NCBI GenBank assembly: GCA_910577415.1
Contig: CAJTLK010000009.1
Coordinates: 1 to 33,751 of the forward strand
Direction of reading: 5' to 3'
DNA: 33,751 bases
DNA from: an uncultured Oscillospiraceae bacterium
Lineage (GTDB): Bacteria > Bacillota > Clostridia > Oscillospirales > Oscillospiraceae
A model generated the notes under the pieces. That model saw only the letters and a program-made list of their open reading frames with translations. It ran no database searches and was not told the DNA's origin. The translations under genes and the position numbers were made by a program. Below, one piece after another: positions 1 to 8,400 of the stretch (position 1 is its first letter; each line of letters begins with the position of its first letter).

Positions 1-164
1 TTAATAAGGATGACGAGATCATCGGCTACGAGTTCGTCAACCTGGGCAAGATGATGGATTCCATCAAGAACGGTGTGGACGCTGGCGAGGCGCTGGAGAA
101 GGCCAAGGGCCGCTATGGCCAGTTTGACGCCGCCGCCAAGTACATCGACCCGCGTCACGAATAA
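1..164 (+). CDS. 3' end of upstream gene, probably NifU-like Fe-S cluster scaffold (partial)
   Basis: An open frame enters from the left edge (first full codon at base 3) and ends at TAA 162-164, giving the last 53 residues, which finish in KYIDPRHE. The tail is charged and helical (DAGEALEKAKGRYGQFDAA) with no cysteine or catalytic motif. It lies 18 bases before the GGGtGRT gene with no terminator between, so the two are almost certainly one transcript. In Clostridia the GGGtGRT gene commonly follows a NifU-like iron-sulfur assembly scaffold, and this tail fits the end of such a protein. That identity is inferred from neighbourhood, because the conserved N-terminal part lies outside the window. 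Confidence 0.6.
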   Translation, partial: NKDDEIIGYEFVNLGKMMDSIKNGVDAGEALEKAKGRYGQFDAAAKYIDPRHE

Positions 165-182
165 GAAAGGGAGGAATTGACA

Positions 183-1181
183 ATGGCTCTGTTTGAAAGC
201 TACGAGAGACGGATCGACAAGATCAATTCCGTCCTGTCCCAGTATGGGATCAAAAGCGTGGAGGAGTGCCGGGACATTTGCAAGGCTGCCGGCTTCGACC
301 CCTACGAGATCGTCAAGGGCATCCAGCCCATCTGCTTTGAGAACGCCTGCTGGGCCTACTGTGTGGGCGCCGCTATTGCCCTGAAGAAGGGCGTGAAGAC
401 CGCCGCCGAGGCCGCCGAGTGCATCGGCGAGGGCCTCCAGGCTTTCTGCATCAACGGCTCGGTGGCCGAAGACCGCAAGGTGGGCCTGGGCCACGGCAAT
501 CTGGGCGCCATGCTCCTGCGGGATGAGACCAAATGCTTTGCCTTCCTGGCCGGTCACGAGTCCTTTGCCGCCGCCGAGGGCGCCATCGGTATCGTCCGCA
601 ACGCCAACAAGGCCCGGAAGGAGCCTCTGCGGGTCATCCTTAATGGTCTTGGTAAGGACGCCGCCCAGATCATCAGCCGTATCAACGGTTTTACTTATGT
701 TCAGACCAAGTTTGATTACTACACCGGCGAGCTGAAGGTGGTCAAGGAGACCGCCTACTCCGACGGTGAGCGTGCCAACGTCCGCTGCTTCGGCGCCGAC
801 GACGTCCGGGAGGGCGTGGCCATTATGTGGCACGAGGGCGTGGACGTGTCCATCACTGGCAACTCCACCAACCCCACCCGGTTCCAGCATCCCGTGGCGG
901 GCACCTATAAGAAGGAGTGCGTGGAGAAGGGCAAGAAGTACTTCTCCGTGGCCTCCGGCGGCGGCACCGGCCGCACCCTGCACCCGGACAACATGGCCGC
1001 CGGCCCCGCCAGCTACGGCATGACCGACACCATGGGCCGGATGCACTCCGACGCCCAGTTCGCCGGCAGCTCCTCCGTCCCCGCTCACGTGGAGATGATG
1101 GGCTTCCTGGGCATGGGCAACAACCCCATGGTGGGTGCCACCGTGGCTGTGGCTGTTGCCGTGGCCGAAAGCCAGAAGTAA
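183..1181 (+). CDS. GGGtGRT family protein
   Basis: 332 residues. The name-giving motif is present as SGGGTGRTLHPDN near residue 260, within a conserved C-terminal half that ends in a Gly/Met-rich stretch (MMGFLGMGNNPMVGA). No signal peptide or membrane segment is visible, so it is probably cytoplasmic. The family is known from anaerobic Firmicutes, usually beside a NifU-like scaffold, and has no firmly established biochemical role. An iron-sulfur or nucleotide-related role is only a guess. ATG 183 is chosen over in-frame TTG 177 because GGGAGG at 168-173 is correctly spaced for the ATG. A strong bidirectional terminator follows. Family assignment is confident; function is unknown. Confidence 0.9.
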   Translation: MALFESYERRIDKINSVLSQYGIKSVEECRDICKAAGFDPYEIVKGIQPICFENACWAYCVGAAIALKKGVKTAAEAAECIGEGLQAFCINGSVAEDRKVGLGHGNLGAMLLRDETKCFAFLAGHESFAAAEGAIGIVRNANKARKEPLRVILNGLGKDAAQIISRINGFTYVQTKFDYYTGELKVVKETAYSDGERANVRCFGADDVREGVAIMWHEGVDVSITGNSTNPTRFQHPVAGTYKKECVEKGKKYFSVASGGGTGRTLHPDNMAAGPASYGMTDTMGRMHSDAQFAGSSSVPAHVEMMGFLGMGNNPMVGATVAVAVAVAESQK

Positions 1182-1190
1182 GCAATAAGG

Positions 1191-1226
1191 AAAAAGACCA
1201 CTGGGGAGACCCAGTGGTCTTTTTTT
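1191..1226. terminator. Bidirectional rho-independent terminator
   Basis: A perfect stem (about 10-11 bp, 1195-1205 with 1210-1220) closes a GAGA loop. It is flanked by five A's on the left and seven T's on the right, so it can stop both the GGGtGRT transcript and the convergent nth transcript. Confidence 0.92.
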
Positions 1227-1228
1227 GA

Positions 1229-1273
1229 TACTGCCATACGTAAAGGGATAACCTTTTCGTGTACTCGGCAGTA
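1229..1273. repeat. Interrupted inverted repeat between convergent genes
   Basis: Three nested complementary blocks are visible: TACTGCC 1229-1235 with GGCAGTA 1267-1273, ATACG 1236-1240 with CGTGT 1258-1262, and AAAGG 1242-1246 with CCTTT 1252-1256. Together they fold into an imperfect hairpin of about 45 bases. It has no T-run on the exit side in either direction, so it is not a standard terminator. It would lie in the nth 3' untranslated region or be a remnant element. Confidence 0.55.
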
Positions 1274-1278
1274 AAAAT

Positions 1279-1926
1279 TCAGGACTTATTTTCGTTGTTG
1301 TAGAGATCGCAATATGGACGGAGGGTGCACTTTTCGCAATAGGGGACCCTTGCTGTGCATACCGCTCTGCCATGGAGGACCAGCCGGTGGCAGAAGTCGT
1401 TGGACTCCTCGGGAGGTAGCACCTTGCGGAGCTGTACTTCCACCTTGCCGGGGTCCTTGGTGCCGTCGGTGAGGCCCAGCCGTCCGGCGATGCGGATACA
1501 GTGGGTATCGGCGATGACTACGCCGGGGGTGTTGTAAATATCCCCGAGAATGAGGTTGGCGGTCTTCCTCCCCACGCCGGGGAGCTTCAACAGCTCCTCC
1601 ATGGTGTCGGGCACTTTGCCGCCGTAGTCCCGAAGAAGCATCTGGGCCGAGGCGACGATGTCGTGGGCCTTGGCCCGGAAGAAGCCGCAGGAGTGAATGT
1701 ATTCCTCCACCTCATGCACATCGGCTTGGGCGAAGGCTTCCAGAGTGGGGAAGCGGGCGTAGAGCGTGGGGGTCACTTGATTGACCCGCTCATCGGTACA
1801 CTGGGCGGAGAGCCGCACGGAAAAAAGCAGCTCATGGGGCTTGGGGTATTGGAGGGAACAGATGCCCTCCGGGTAGGCTTTTTTGAGTTCTTCCACAATG
1901 AGGGTGGCCCGGTCTTTCTTTTTCAT
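1279..1926 (-). CDS. nth: Endonuclease III (DNA glycosylase/AP lyase)
   Basis: 215 residues, the usual length. It excises oxidised pyrimidines and cleaves the abasic site in base-excision repair. The helix-hairpin-helix LPGVGRKTAN (115-124) carries catalytic Lys121, and catalytic Asp140 is in VIADTHC. The C-terminal [4Fe-4S] loop has Cys190, Cys197, Cys200 and Cys206 in the canonical C-x6-C-x2-C-x5-C spacing. ATG 1926 is chosen over an in-frame ATG 12 codons upstream because AGAGGTG lies at the right distance before it. The longer form would also run through the glyA promoter. Transcribed divergently from glyA and ends near a shared terminator. Confidence 0.96.
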   Translation of the reverse strand: MKKKDRATLIVEELKKAYPEGICSLQYPKPHELLFSVRLSAQCTDERVNQVTPTLYARFPTLEAFAQADVHEVEEYIHSCGFFRAKAHDIVASAQMLLRDYGGKVPDTMEELLKLPGVGRKTANLILGDIYNTPGVVIADTHCIRIAGRLGLTDGTKDPGKVEVQLRKVLPPEESNDFCHRLVLHGRAVCTARVPYCEKCTLRPYCDLYNNENKS

Positions 1927-1940
1927 GGCGGTTTCACCTC

Positions 1941-1969
1941 TTGACGAAATTGGTTTGAACATATAATAT
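1941..1969 (+). promoter_or_regulatory. Sigma-A promoter of glyA
   Basis: TTGACG (1941-1946), a 17-base spacer and TAATAT (1964-1969) precede glyA by about 50 bases. The match to consensus is strong. It overlaps the 5' untranslated region of divergent nth. Confidence 0.85.
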
Positions 1970-1996
1970 CATAGAGATAAAAAAAACGCGAGAAAA
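1968..1996 (-). promoter_or_regulatory. Possible divergent promoter of nth
   Basis: On the minus strand TATGAT (1973 to 1968) lies 17 bases downstream of TTTTCT (1996 to 1991). The -10 is good and the -35 is weak. The -10 overlaps that of the glyA promoter, so the two may compete. Confidence 0.4.
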
Positions 1997-2019
1997 ATCG
2001 CTTTGAGGAGGAAACTGAT

Positions 2020-3264
2020 ATGTTGAAGGAAGCCATGGGCCTTATCGCCAACCAGGACCCCGAGCTGGCCGACGCCATTCTGGCCGAGTACCAGCGTCAG
2101 CAGCGGAACATTGAATTGATCGCCTCGGAAAACTTTACCAGCCCCGTGGTCATGGCTGCCCAGGGCAGTGTGCTCACCAACAAATACGCCGAGGGCTACC
2201 CCGGCAAGCGCTACTACGGCGGGTGCCAGTGTGTGGACGTAGTGGAGGAGATGGCCCGGCAGCGGGCATGTAAGCTCTTCGGCGCCGATCACGCCAACGT
2301 TCAGCCCCATTCCGGCGCCCAGGCCAACTATGCCGTCTACGCCGCCCTTTGCACCCCCGGCGACACTGTGCTGGGTATGGATCTGAGTAATGGCGGCCAC
2401 CTGACCCACGGCTCCCCGGTAAACTTCTCCGGCAAGAACTACCATATGGTGTTCTATGGCGTGGACGCCGATGGCCGCATCGACTACGACAAGGTCCGGG
2501 AGATCGCCCGGAAGGAGAAGCCCAGGATGATCATTGCCGGGGCCTCCGCCTATCCCCGGATCATTGATTTCGCTGCCTTTGCCGACATTGCCCACGAGGT
2601 GGGGGCCTATCTCTTTGTGGACATGGCCCACATCGCCGGACTGGTGGCGGCGGGGTGCCATCCCTCCCCGGTGCCCTATGCCGACGTGGTGAGCACCACC
2701 ACCCACAAGACCCTCCGTGGCCCCCGGGGCGGCATGATCCTCTGCAAGGAGGAGTTTGCCAAGAAAATCGACTCCGCCATCTTCCCCGGTAGCCAGGGAG
2801 GCCCTCTGGAGCACGTCATCGCCGCCAAGGCCGCCGCCCTGGGGGAGGCCATGACGCCGGAATTCAAGGCATATCAGGAGCAGATCGTGAAGAACGCCGC
2901 CGTGCTGGCCCAGGCGTTGCTGGTCGAGGGGCTGGACCTGGTCTCCGGCGGCACTGATAACCACCTGATGCTCCTGGACCTGCGCCGACTGGGTCTCACC
3001 GGCAAGGAGTTGGAGCACCGGCTGGATGAGGTGAATATTACCGCCAACAAGAACGCCGTACCCAACGACCCGGAGAAGCCCTTTGTCACCAGCGGCGTTC
3101 GCATAGGGACTCCCGCCGTCACCACCCGGGGCTTCAAGGAGCCGGAGATGGAGAAGATCGCCCATTTCATCGCCCTTGCCGCCAAGGACTTTGACGCACA
3201 GGCCGAGAACATCCGGGCCGGAGTGGCGGAACTTACCAGCCGCTTCCCCCTCTACGAGGGCTGA
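2020..3264 (+). CDS. glyA: Serine hydroxymethyltransferase
   Basis: 414 residues, full length. A PLP enzyme interconverting serine plus tetrahydrofolate with glycine plus 5,10-methylene-THF, the main source of one-carbon units. The PLP lysine is Lys230 in STTTHKTLRGPRGG. Other family blocks are IELIASENFTS near the N terminus, the YAEGYPGKRYYGG substrate loop (57-69) and VDMAHIAGLV (200-209). GAGGAGG just upstream of ATG 2020 supports the start. It has its own promoter and terminator, so it is probably monocistronic. The opposite strand is open over most of the gene, but this is a codon-composition shadow. Confidence 0.98.
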   Translation: MLKEAMGLIANQDPELADAILAEYQRQQRNIELIASENFTSPVVMAAQGSVLTNKYAEGYPGKRYYGGCQCVDVVEEMARQRACKLFGADHANVQPHSGAQANYAVYAALCTPGDTVLGMDLSNGGHLTHGSPVNFSGKNYHMVFYGVDADGRIDYDKVREIARKEKPRMIIAGASAYPRIIDFAAFADIAHEVGAYLFVDMAHIAGLVAAGCHPSPVPYADVVSTTTHKTLRGPRGGMILCKEEFAKKIDSAIFPGSQGGPLEHVIAAKAAALGEAMTPEFKAYQEQIVKNAAVLAQALLVEGLDLVSGGTDNHLMLLDLRRLGLTGKELEHRLDEVNITANKNAVPNDPEKPFVTSGVRIGTPAVTTRGFKEPEMEKIAHFIALAAKDFDAQAENIRAGVAELTSRFPLYEG

Positions 3265-3270
3265 GTTTGA

Positions 3271-3299
3271 TTGCCTTTTCCCGGCAATCATGATATGAT
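3271..3299 (+). promoter_or_regulatory. Promoter of the WG/SLH gene pair, overlapping the glyA terminator
   Basis: TTGCCT (3271-3276), 17 bases, TATGAT (3294-3299). The -10 runs into the left arm of the glyA terminator (3297-3308), so a transcript starting near 3306 would lack most of that arm and escape termination. Confidence 0.7.
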
Positions 3300-3333
3300 G
3301 GAGACAGCAAAAACGCTGTCTCCATCTTTTTTT
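3297..3333 (+). terminator. Terminator of glyA
   Basis: Perfect 12-bp stem GATGGAGACAGC / GCTGTCTCCATC (3297-3308 with 3315-3326), loop AAAAAC and seven T's. Confidence 0.93.
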
Positions 3334-3363
3334 GTCCCTCCGCCTACCGGGAAAGGAGCCGAA

Positions 3364-5361
3364 ATGAAACACTTTACCGCTCTTGCCATAATGATGGCTA
3401 TGGTTATAGGGCTGACGCCCGCCCGCGCCGCCGGGGAGGAGACCCGTTTGGAAGCCGTACAGATCCGGTGCTTGGAACTGGGGTTAAAGGTCAAGTGGTT
3501 CAGTGCGGAGACCCTGATCCGCCGCTATGGCACTGACCGAATGTTGCTGGTTTATGATGGCAAGAGCACCCTCTGTACGTTGGAGAACAACTGGGTGACC
3601 CTGGACGAGTTTGACGCCTTTGGCTATTTCAACGCCGACGGTCTGGCCCCTGCCTGCCTGAACGGCAAGTGGGGCGTGGTAGACATGGACGGCAAGAGTG
3701 TGGTGGACTTCCTCTACGACACCCAGGCCCAGGCCGAGGCGGCGGGGAACCTGGCTCCGGTCATCCCAGAGGCCGTGGACGAGGATGCCATTCACGAGGG
3801 CCTTCGCCGGGTGCAGAGCGAGGAAAGCGGCCTCTGGGGCTTTGTCAACGGGGCCGGAGAGCAGATGGTGCCCTGCCTCTTCGACGCGGTGGGCTACTTT
3901 GACCGTGGTTATGCCTCGATACTGGCAGACGGGGCCTTTGGTATTCTGGAGAACCCCATGGACAGCGAGAGCATCGCTGCTTTTCAGGAGGCCACCGGGG
4001 GAAAGTTCGATGTGACCTGGGTGCCCTGTGCTGAGGGATATTCCGTTTTTGGTCTCTCGACGGATCAACTCATTGGAGAGAGTAAGGTCATGGGCCGCTA
4101 CGGCTTTCGGCCCACCGACCCTGTCTACTGCGACTATGGCCTACTGGATCTGGCGGGGCGGCGGTTGGTCCCCACCATTTACGGCACCACCAACCGTGAT
4201 GGCGGGCCGATAGGCCAGAAGCGGTTTGGTTTTGATACCGGGAAGCGCGCCAACAACGGCAACGACGTGATATATGCCGACCTGTTGGGCAACGAGTTCA
4301 CAGTCCGGGATGTGGATAGGAAGTTTGAATTTGATAAAGTTTTTGATTACGGCCTGGAACACCCCTACTGGTACGGCAACTACTGGTCAAAGGAGCGGCT
4401 CATCCCCGGCTATTTTGACAGGGTAGGATACTTTACAGACGGTGTGGGGGTGGTGTCCCTGGACGGCGTGGACTTCGTCATTGATAAAACAGGGGAGACT
4501 CTCTTCACCATTGACCCGGAGAAATACTCCGACCATGACGACGAGTTCCATGAGGGCTTTCTGAAGGTCAAGGACACCAACACCGGAAAGTGGGGGGCGG
4601 TGGACAAGACCGGGAAGCTGGTCATTCCCTGCCAGTGGGCGGCAATGAGCCGGTTCGGCGAGGGCCTGGCCTGCGTTCGGGAGACCAACAGCGGCAAGGA
4701 GGGGTACATCAACGCCGCCGGTGAGCTGGTCATGCCCTGTATTTTGAAGGGTAATAACGCCTCGAACAGCTATTATGAACCGGATATTCTCATCACAGTG
4801 AACTACCTGGGGTGGCAGGGGATCTGGCGCAACCCCACCCGGAAGGACAAGGTCTCCGACTGGGCCGCCGCCGAGGTCACCGCCGCCGCCCGGGCGGGGT
4901 ATGTGACCGAGAGCTGTCGCCATTACCAGACCTATACTATCACCAGAGAGCAATTCGCCTCCCTGGCGGTGAACTACCTGGAAAAGAAGACCGGGCAGGC
5001 CATTGTTCCCGCCCCGCAGGATACCTTTACCGACACCGCTGACGAGGCGGTGCGGAAGGCCTACGCCGCGGGCATCGTCCAGGGCATGGGAGACGGCGTC
5101 TTCGGCCCCGGACGGCCTCTGAGCCGGGAACAGCTTGCCGCCATGCTGTGGCGGGCCATGAATAAGGCCGGGGTGACGGCAGTCCCCGCCGACCTCGGCA
5201 GCTATGCCGACAGTGACAAGGTCTCTGACTGGGCCAGAGAGAGCGTGGCCGCCCTGGCGGGGCTGAAGGTCATGGAGGGCACCGGCGGCGGGATGCTGTC
5301 ACCCAAGAGCTCCTGCACTGTGGAACAGGCCATCCTGCTGGTCTACCGCGGGGCGAAATAG
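3364..5361 (+). CDS. Secreted WG-repeat protein with C-terminal SLH-type modules
   Basis: 665 residues. A Sec signal peptide (MKHFTALAIMMAMVIG, cleaved after about ARAAG) is followed by WG/KWG-type repeats: NGKWGVVDMDGKSVVDF, SGLWGFVNGAGEQMVPC, TGKWGAVDKTGKLVIPC and the more divergent GKEGYINAAGELVMPC. The last 170 residues (about 495-665) hold three SLH-type segments, including FTDTADEAVRKAYAAGIVQG and a C-terminal segment ending VEQAILLVYRGAK. SLH modules usually anchor proteins to cell-wall polymer, so a surface location is likely. WG repeats have no general assigned activity and no catalytic motif is visible. ATG 3364 is preferred to in-frame ATG 3271 because GGAAAGGAG and the signal peptide both begin there. 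It is a paralogue of the next gene. Confidence 0.88.
   Translation: MKHFTALAIMMAMVIGLTPARAAGEETRLEAVQIRCLELGLKVKWFSAETLIRRYGTDRMLLVYDGKSTLCTLENNWVTLDEFDAFGYFNADGLAPACLNGKWGVVDMDGKSVVDFLYDTQAQAEAAGNLAPVIPEAVDEDAIHEGLRRVQSEESGLWGFVNGAGEQMVPCLFDAVGYFDRGYASILADGAFGILENPMDSESIAAFQEATGGKFDVTWVPCAEGYSVFGLSTDQLIGESKVMGRYGFRPTDPVYCDYGLLDLAGRRLVPTIYGTTNRDGGPIGQKRFGFDTGKRANNGNDVIYADLLGNEFTVRDVDRKFEFDKVFDYGLEHPYWYGNYWSKERLIPGYFDRVGYFTDGVGVVSLDGVDFVIDKTGETLFTIDPEKYSDHDDEFHEGFLKVKDTNTGKWGAVDKTGKLVIPCQWAAMSRFGEGLACVRETNSGKEGYINAAGELVMPCILKGNNASNSYYEPDILITVNYLGWQGIWRNPTRKDKVSDWAAAEVTAAARAGYVTESCRHYQTYTITREQFASLAVNYLEKKTGQAIVPAPQDTFTDTADEAVRKAYAAGIVQGMGDGVFGPGRPLSREQLAAMLWRAMNKAGVTAVPADLGSYADSDKVSDWARESVAALAGLKVMEGTGGGMLSPKSSCTVEQAILLVYRGAK
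4846..5361 (+). repeat. SLH-encoding module, copy 1 of a tandem paralogous pair
   Basis: Encodes the C-terminal 170 residues and is clearly homologous to 7951-8466. Both copies share VTESC, QFASLAVNYLEK, DTFTDTADEAV, KAYAAGIVQG and SCTVEQAILLVYR. Confidence 0.85.
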
Positions 5362-5406
5362 AAGGTAGAGAAACAGATCTGAAAAAGTCCCATGAAAGGA
5401 GCCGCT

Positions 5407-8400
5407 ATGAAACGTCTTGTATCCATTGTCCTTACCCTCGCCGTCCTTTTAGGGACGCTTCCCGCCGTTTATGCCGCCGGGAGCTATGATGATGTGCAGG
5501 AGTACGAAAACGGCCTTGCCAGAGTGTGGAGGGACGGTAAGTGCGGGGCCATCGACGCTTCCGGCAGAGAGGTGGCGCCTCCCATTTACGACTGGGTGTG
5601 GCTCTACGAGGAAAACTACATCCATGTGGAGAAGAAGGTCTCGGAGGACGAGACCCTGCGCGGCCTCCTTGACCGGGAGGGCAATGTGCTGCTGCCTGTG
5701 GAGTATGAAGGGATCGGGGCACTGAACGATGGCCGCCGGCAGGTGGGGCTCAACGGGAAAGAGGGGTATATGGACGAAGACCAGCAATGGGTCATCCCGG
5801 CAATTTATGACCGGGCGTGGCCCTTTGTGGCCGGGCTTGCCTGGGTGGAGATGACCAAAGAGGACTGGGGCTACATCGGCGGCGTTATAGACCGGGAGGG
5901 CCGGGAGGTCTTGCCCTGCGTCTACGACGACGTCAATATCCATGATAACGGCGTGATCTCCGCGGGGCAGTACACCGGGGAGACGGGCCGTTTCGGTGGT
6001 AAGGTGAAGAAGTATGGCCTCTTCGACCAGGCGGGCAATATGCTCCTGCCCATGGAGTACGACTGGATCACTTGCTATAATGTGGCCTGGGGGGATGAGG
6101 ATCACCGGCTCTACGACGACTATTTTGAGCTCCAGAAGGAGACCCCGGAGGGGGGCAGCCTCAGCGGCATCGCTGACCGAAAGGGAAACATCGTCCTGCC
6201 CGTGGAATACGGGTACATCCTGAGGCCGGACGCAGAGCGGTGGCTCGTGGAAAGAGACGACCTGTGGGGCGTGCTGGACAAGGCTTTCCAGGTGGTCATT
6301 CCCCTACAATACGAGTATATGTGGGACTATGAAGATTCCTATCTTGTGACCACCGGGGACGGCAAGTGGGGCGCCGTCGGCCTGGCCGGAGAGACGCTGA
6401 TCCCCATGGAATATGATATGATCGAGTATTACGAAGGCAAGAGCCTCTGTGTCGTGGAAGAGAACGGCAAGCATGGTGTGCTTACCTATCCCCAGGGCGA
6501 GGTGGTCGTCCCCCTCATCTACGATGAGCTGACGCCGCAGTACAACAGCGATCTGGCCATCGTAATGAAGGACGGCCAATATGGAGTCATCGACTACACC
6601 ACCGGGGCGGTGGTGGTGCCCATGGCCTTCGACGGGGTCGCCACCGACGTCTATAATCTGAATGACAGTATTCTGGTCATCAAAAACCAGCTATTCGGGG
6701 CCTATGACAAGCAGGGCAACGAGCTGTTTGTCTGCCAGTTCCCCACGGAAGAGCGGCTCCGGGGGGCCATCCTCTCCGGCTCTGCCGACCCCTCCATGGT
6801 GGAGGGCGGTTCCCAGAAGGCGGGAGTGGAGGTCACGTGGTATCCCGGCACGGCCTATATCATCCGCCGCTACGGTACTGACCGTATGCTGCTGGTGAAG
6901 GACAACAAAAGCGGGCTTTTCGGCCTGGACGGTACGCAGTACACCGACTACGTCTTCGATGCGGTGGAGGAGTTTGACGCAAACGGTCAGGCCATCGCCG
7001 CGCAAAATGGCAAGTGGGGCAAGATCGACCTTGACGGTAACACGGTGCTGGACTTCACCTGCGACAGCCAACAGGAGGCCGAGTTGGGGATCAAATTTGT
7101 GGGCCGCTGGGGGAAGAACGACCCGCCCTTCGCCCTCTTTACCAGCGCGGGGAAGCGGCTCACCGGGTATGATTTCTGGGCGGTAGGCGACTTTGTCAAC
7201 GGCTTTGCCAGGGTCACTGACGGAAACGCTTATGCCTACCTGGATACCCAAGGCAGGCGCATCACCGACTTTGTTTATAGCTGGCTGAGCTGCGGCTTTG
7301 AGGAGGACGGTTACGCCAGTGTCCACACCTACGAGGATGGCTACAATGTCATCGACCGGGAGGGTAAGCCCTGCCTTCCGGTGTGGACGTCCCGGTTTGC
7401 CAGGAAGCCTTGGCGGGCGGGGTTTGGCATCTGGGGCTACGAAAGCAAAGACGGTCTTGGCTTTGTGGAGCTGTCCACCGGGCGAGTGGTGTCGGAGCCT
7501 CGGTTTGTGGACGCCTTTACCACCAAGGGCGGCACCACCGGCTACCGCTTCAACGCCAACGGCCTGATGTCGGTAGTCCTACGGGATGGGGACGAGCTGA
7601 AGTATTACCTGATGGATACCCAGGGCGAACTTACTGCCGTGGAGCGGGACGGAGAGGCCGGCCTGCCCATCGACCCCGCCACCGGGGAGACTTACCAGCC
7701 CTCCTCCGGGCCGAAGCCCTGGCTGGACGAGGAAACGAAAGAGCCGGTGCAGGTCTATTATGAGGGCCTGCGTAAAATGGGCCGCTGGGATGTGCTGCAG
7801 CCCTCCGGCGAAGGCCACTACGGCTTTGCCAGCGAGGCCGGGGAGGTAGTGGTGCCCCTGCTCTACGACGACGTGGGGGACTTCGACCACGGCTACGCCT
7901 CGGTGCGGCTGAACGGGGTTTACGGACTGCTGAAGAATCCCTTACTGAAGCACAAGACCTCTGAATGGGCAACGGAGGAGGTCAACGCCGCCACAGAGGC
8001 AGGGTATGTGACGGAGAGCTGTCAGGAGTACCAGACCTTTACCATCACCCGAAGTCAATTTGCCTCTCTGGCGGTGAACTACCTGGAGAAGCAGACCGGG
8101 GAAGCCATTGCCCCAGCCCCGGCGGATACCTTTACCGACACCGCCGATGAGGCGGTCTTGAAGGCCTATGCCGCAGGCATCGTTCAGGGCACCGGGGAGG
8201 GGAAATTCTCCCCCGGCGGGATTTTGACCCGTGAGCAGTTAGCGACTATGCTGTGGCGGGCCATGAGCAAGGCGGGGGTAAGGGCGTTTTCCACCGATCT
8301 CTCCGCCTATGCCGACGCCGACCAGGTCGACCACTGGGCTAGGGACAGCGTGACCGCCCTGGCGGGGCTGGGGGTCATGGAGGGCACCGGCGGCGGGCTG

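Noticed and set aside
1969..3372. Long open frame antisense to glyA (467 codons)
   Set aside because: It is the codon-composition shadow of glyA in GC-rich DNA; its residue mix (Gly/His/Val-rich) lacks family motifs and it has no convincing ribosome binding site.
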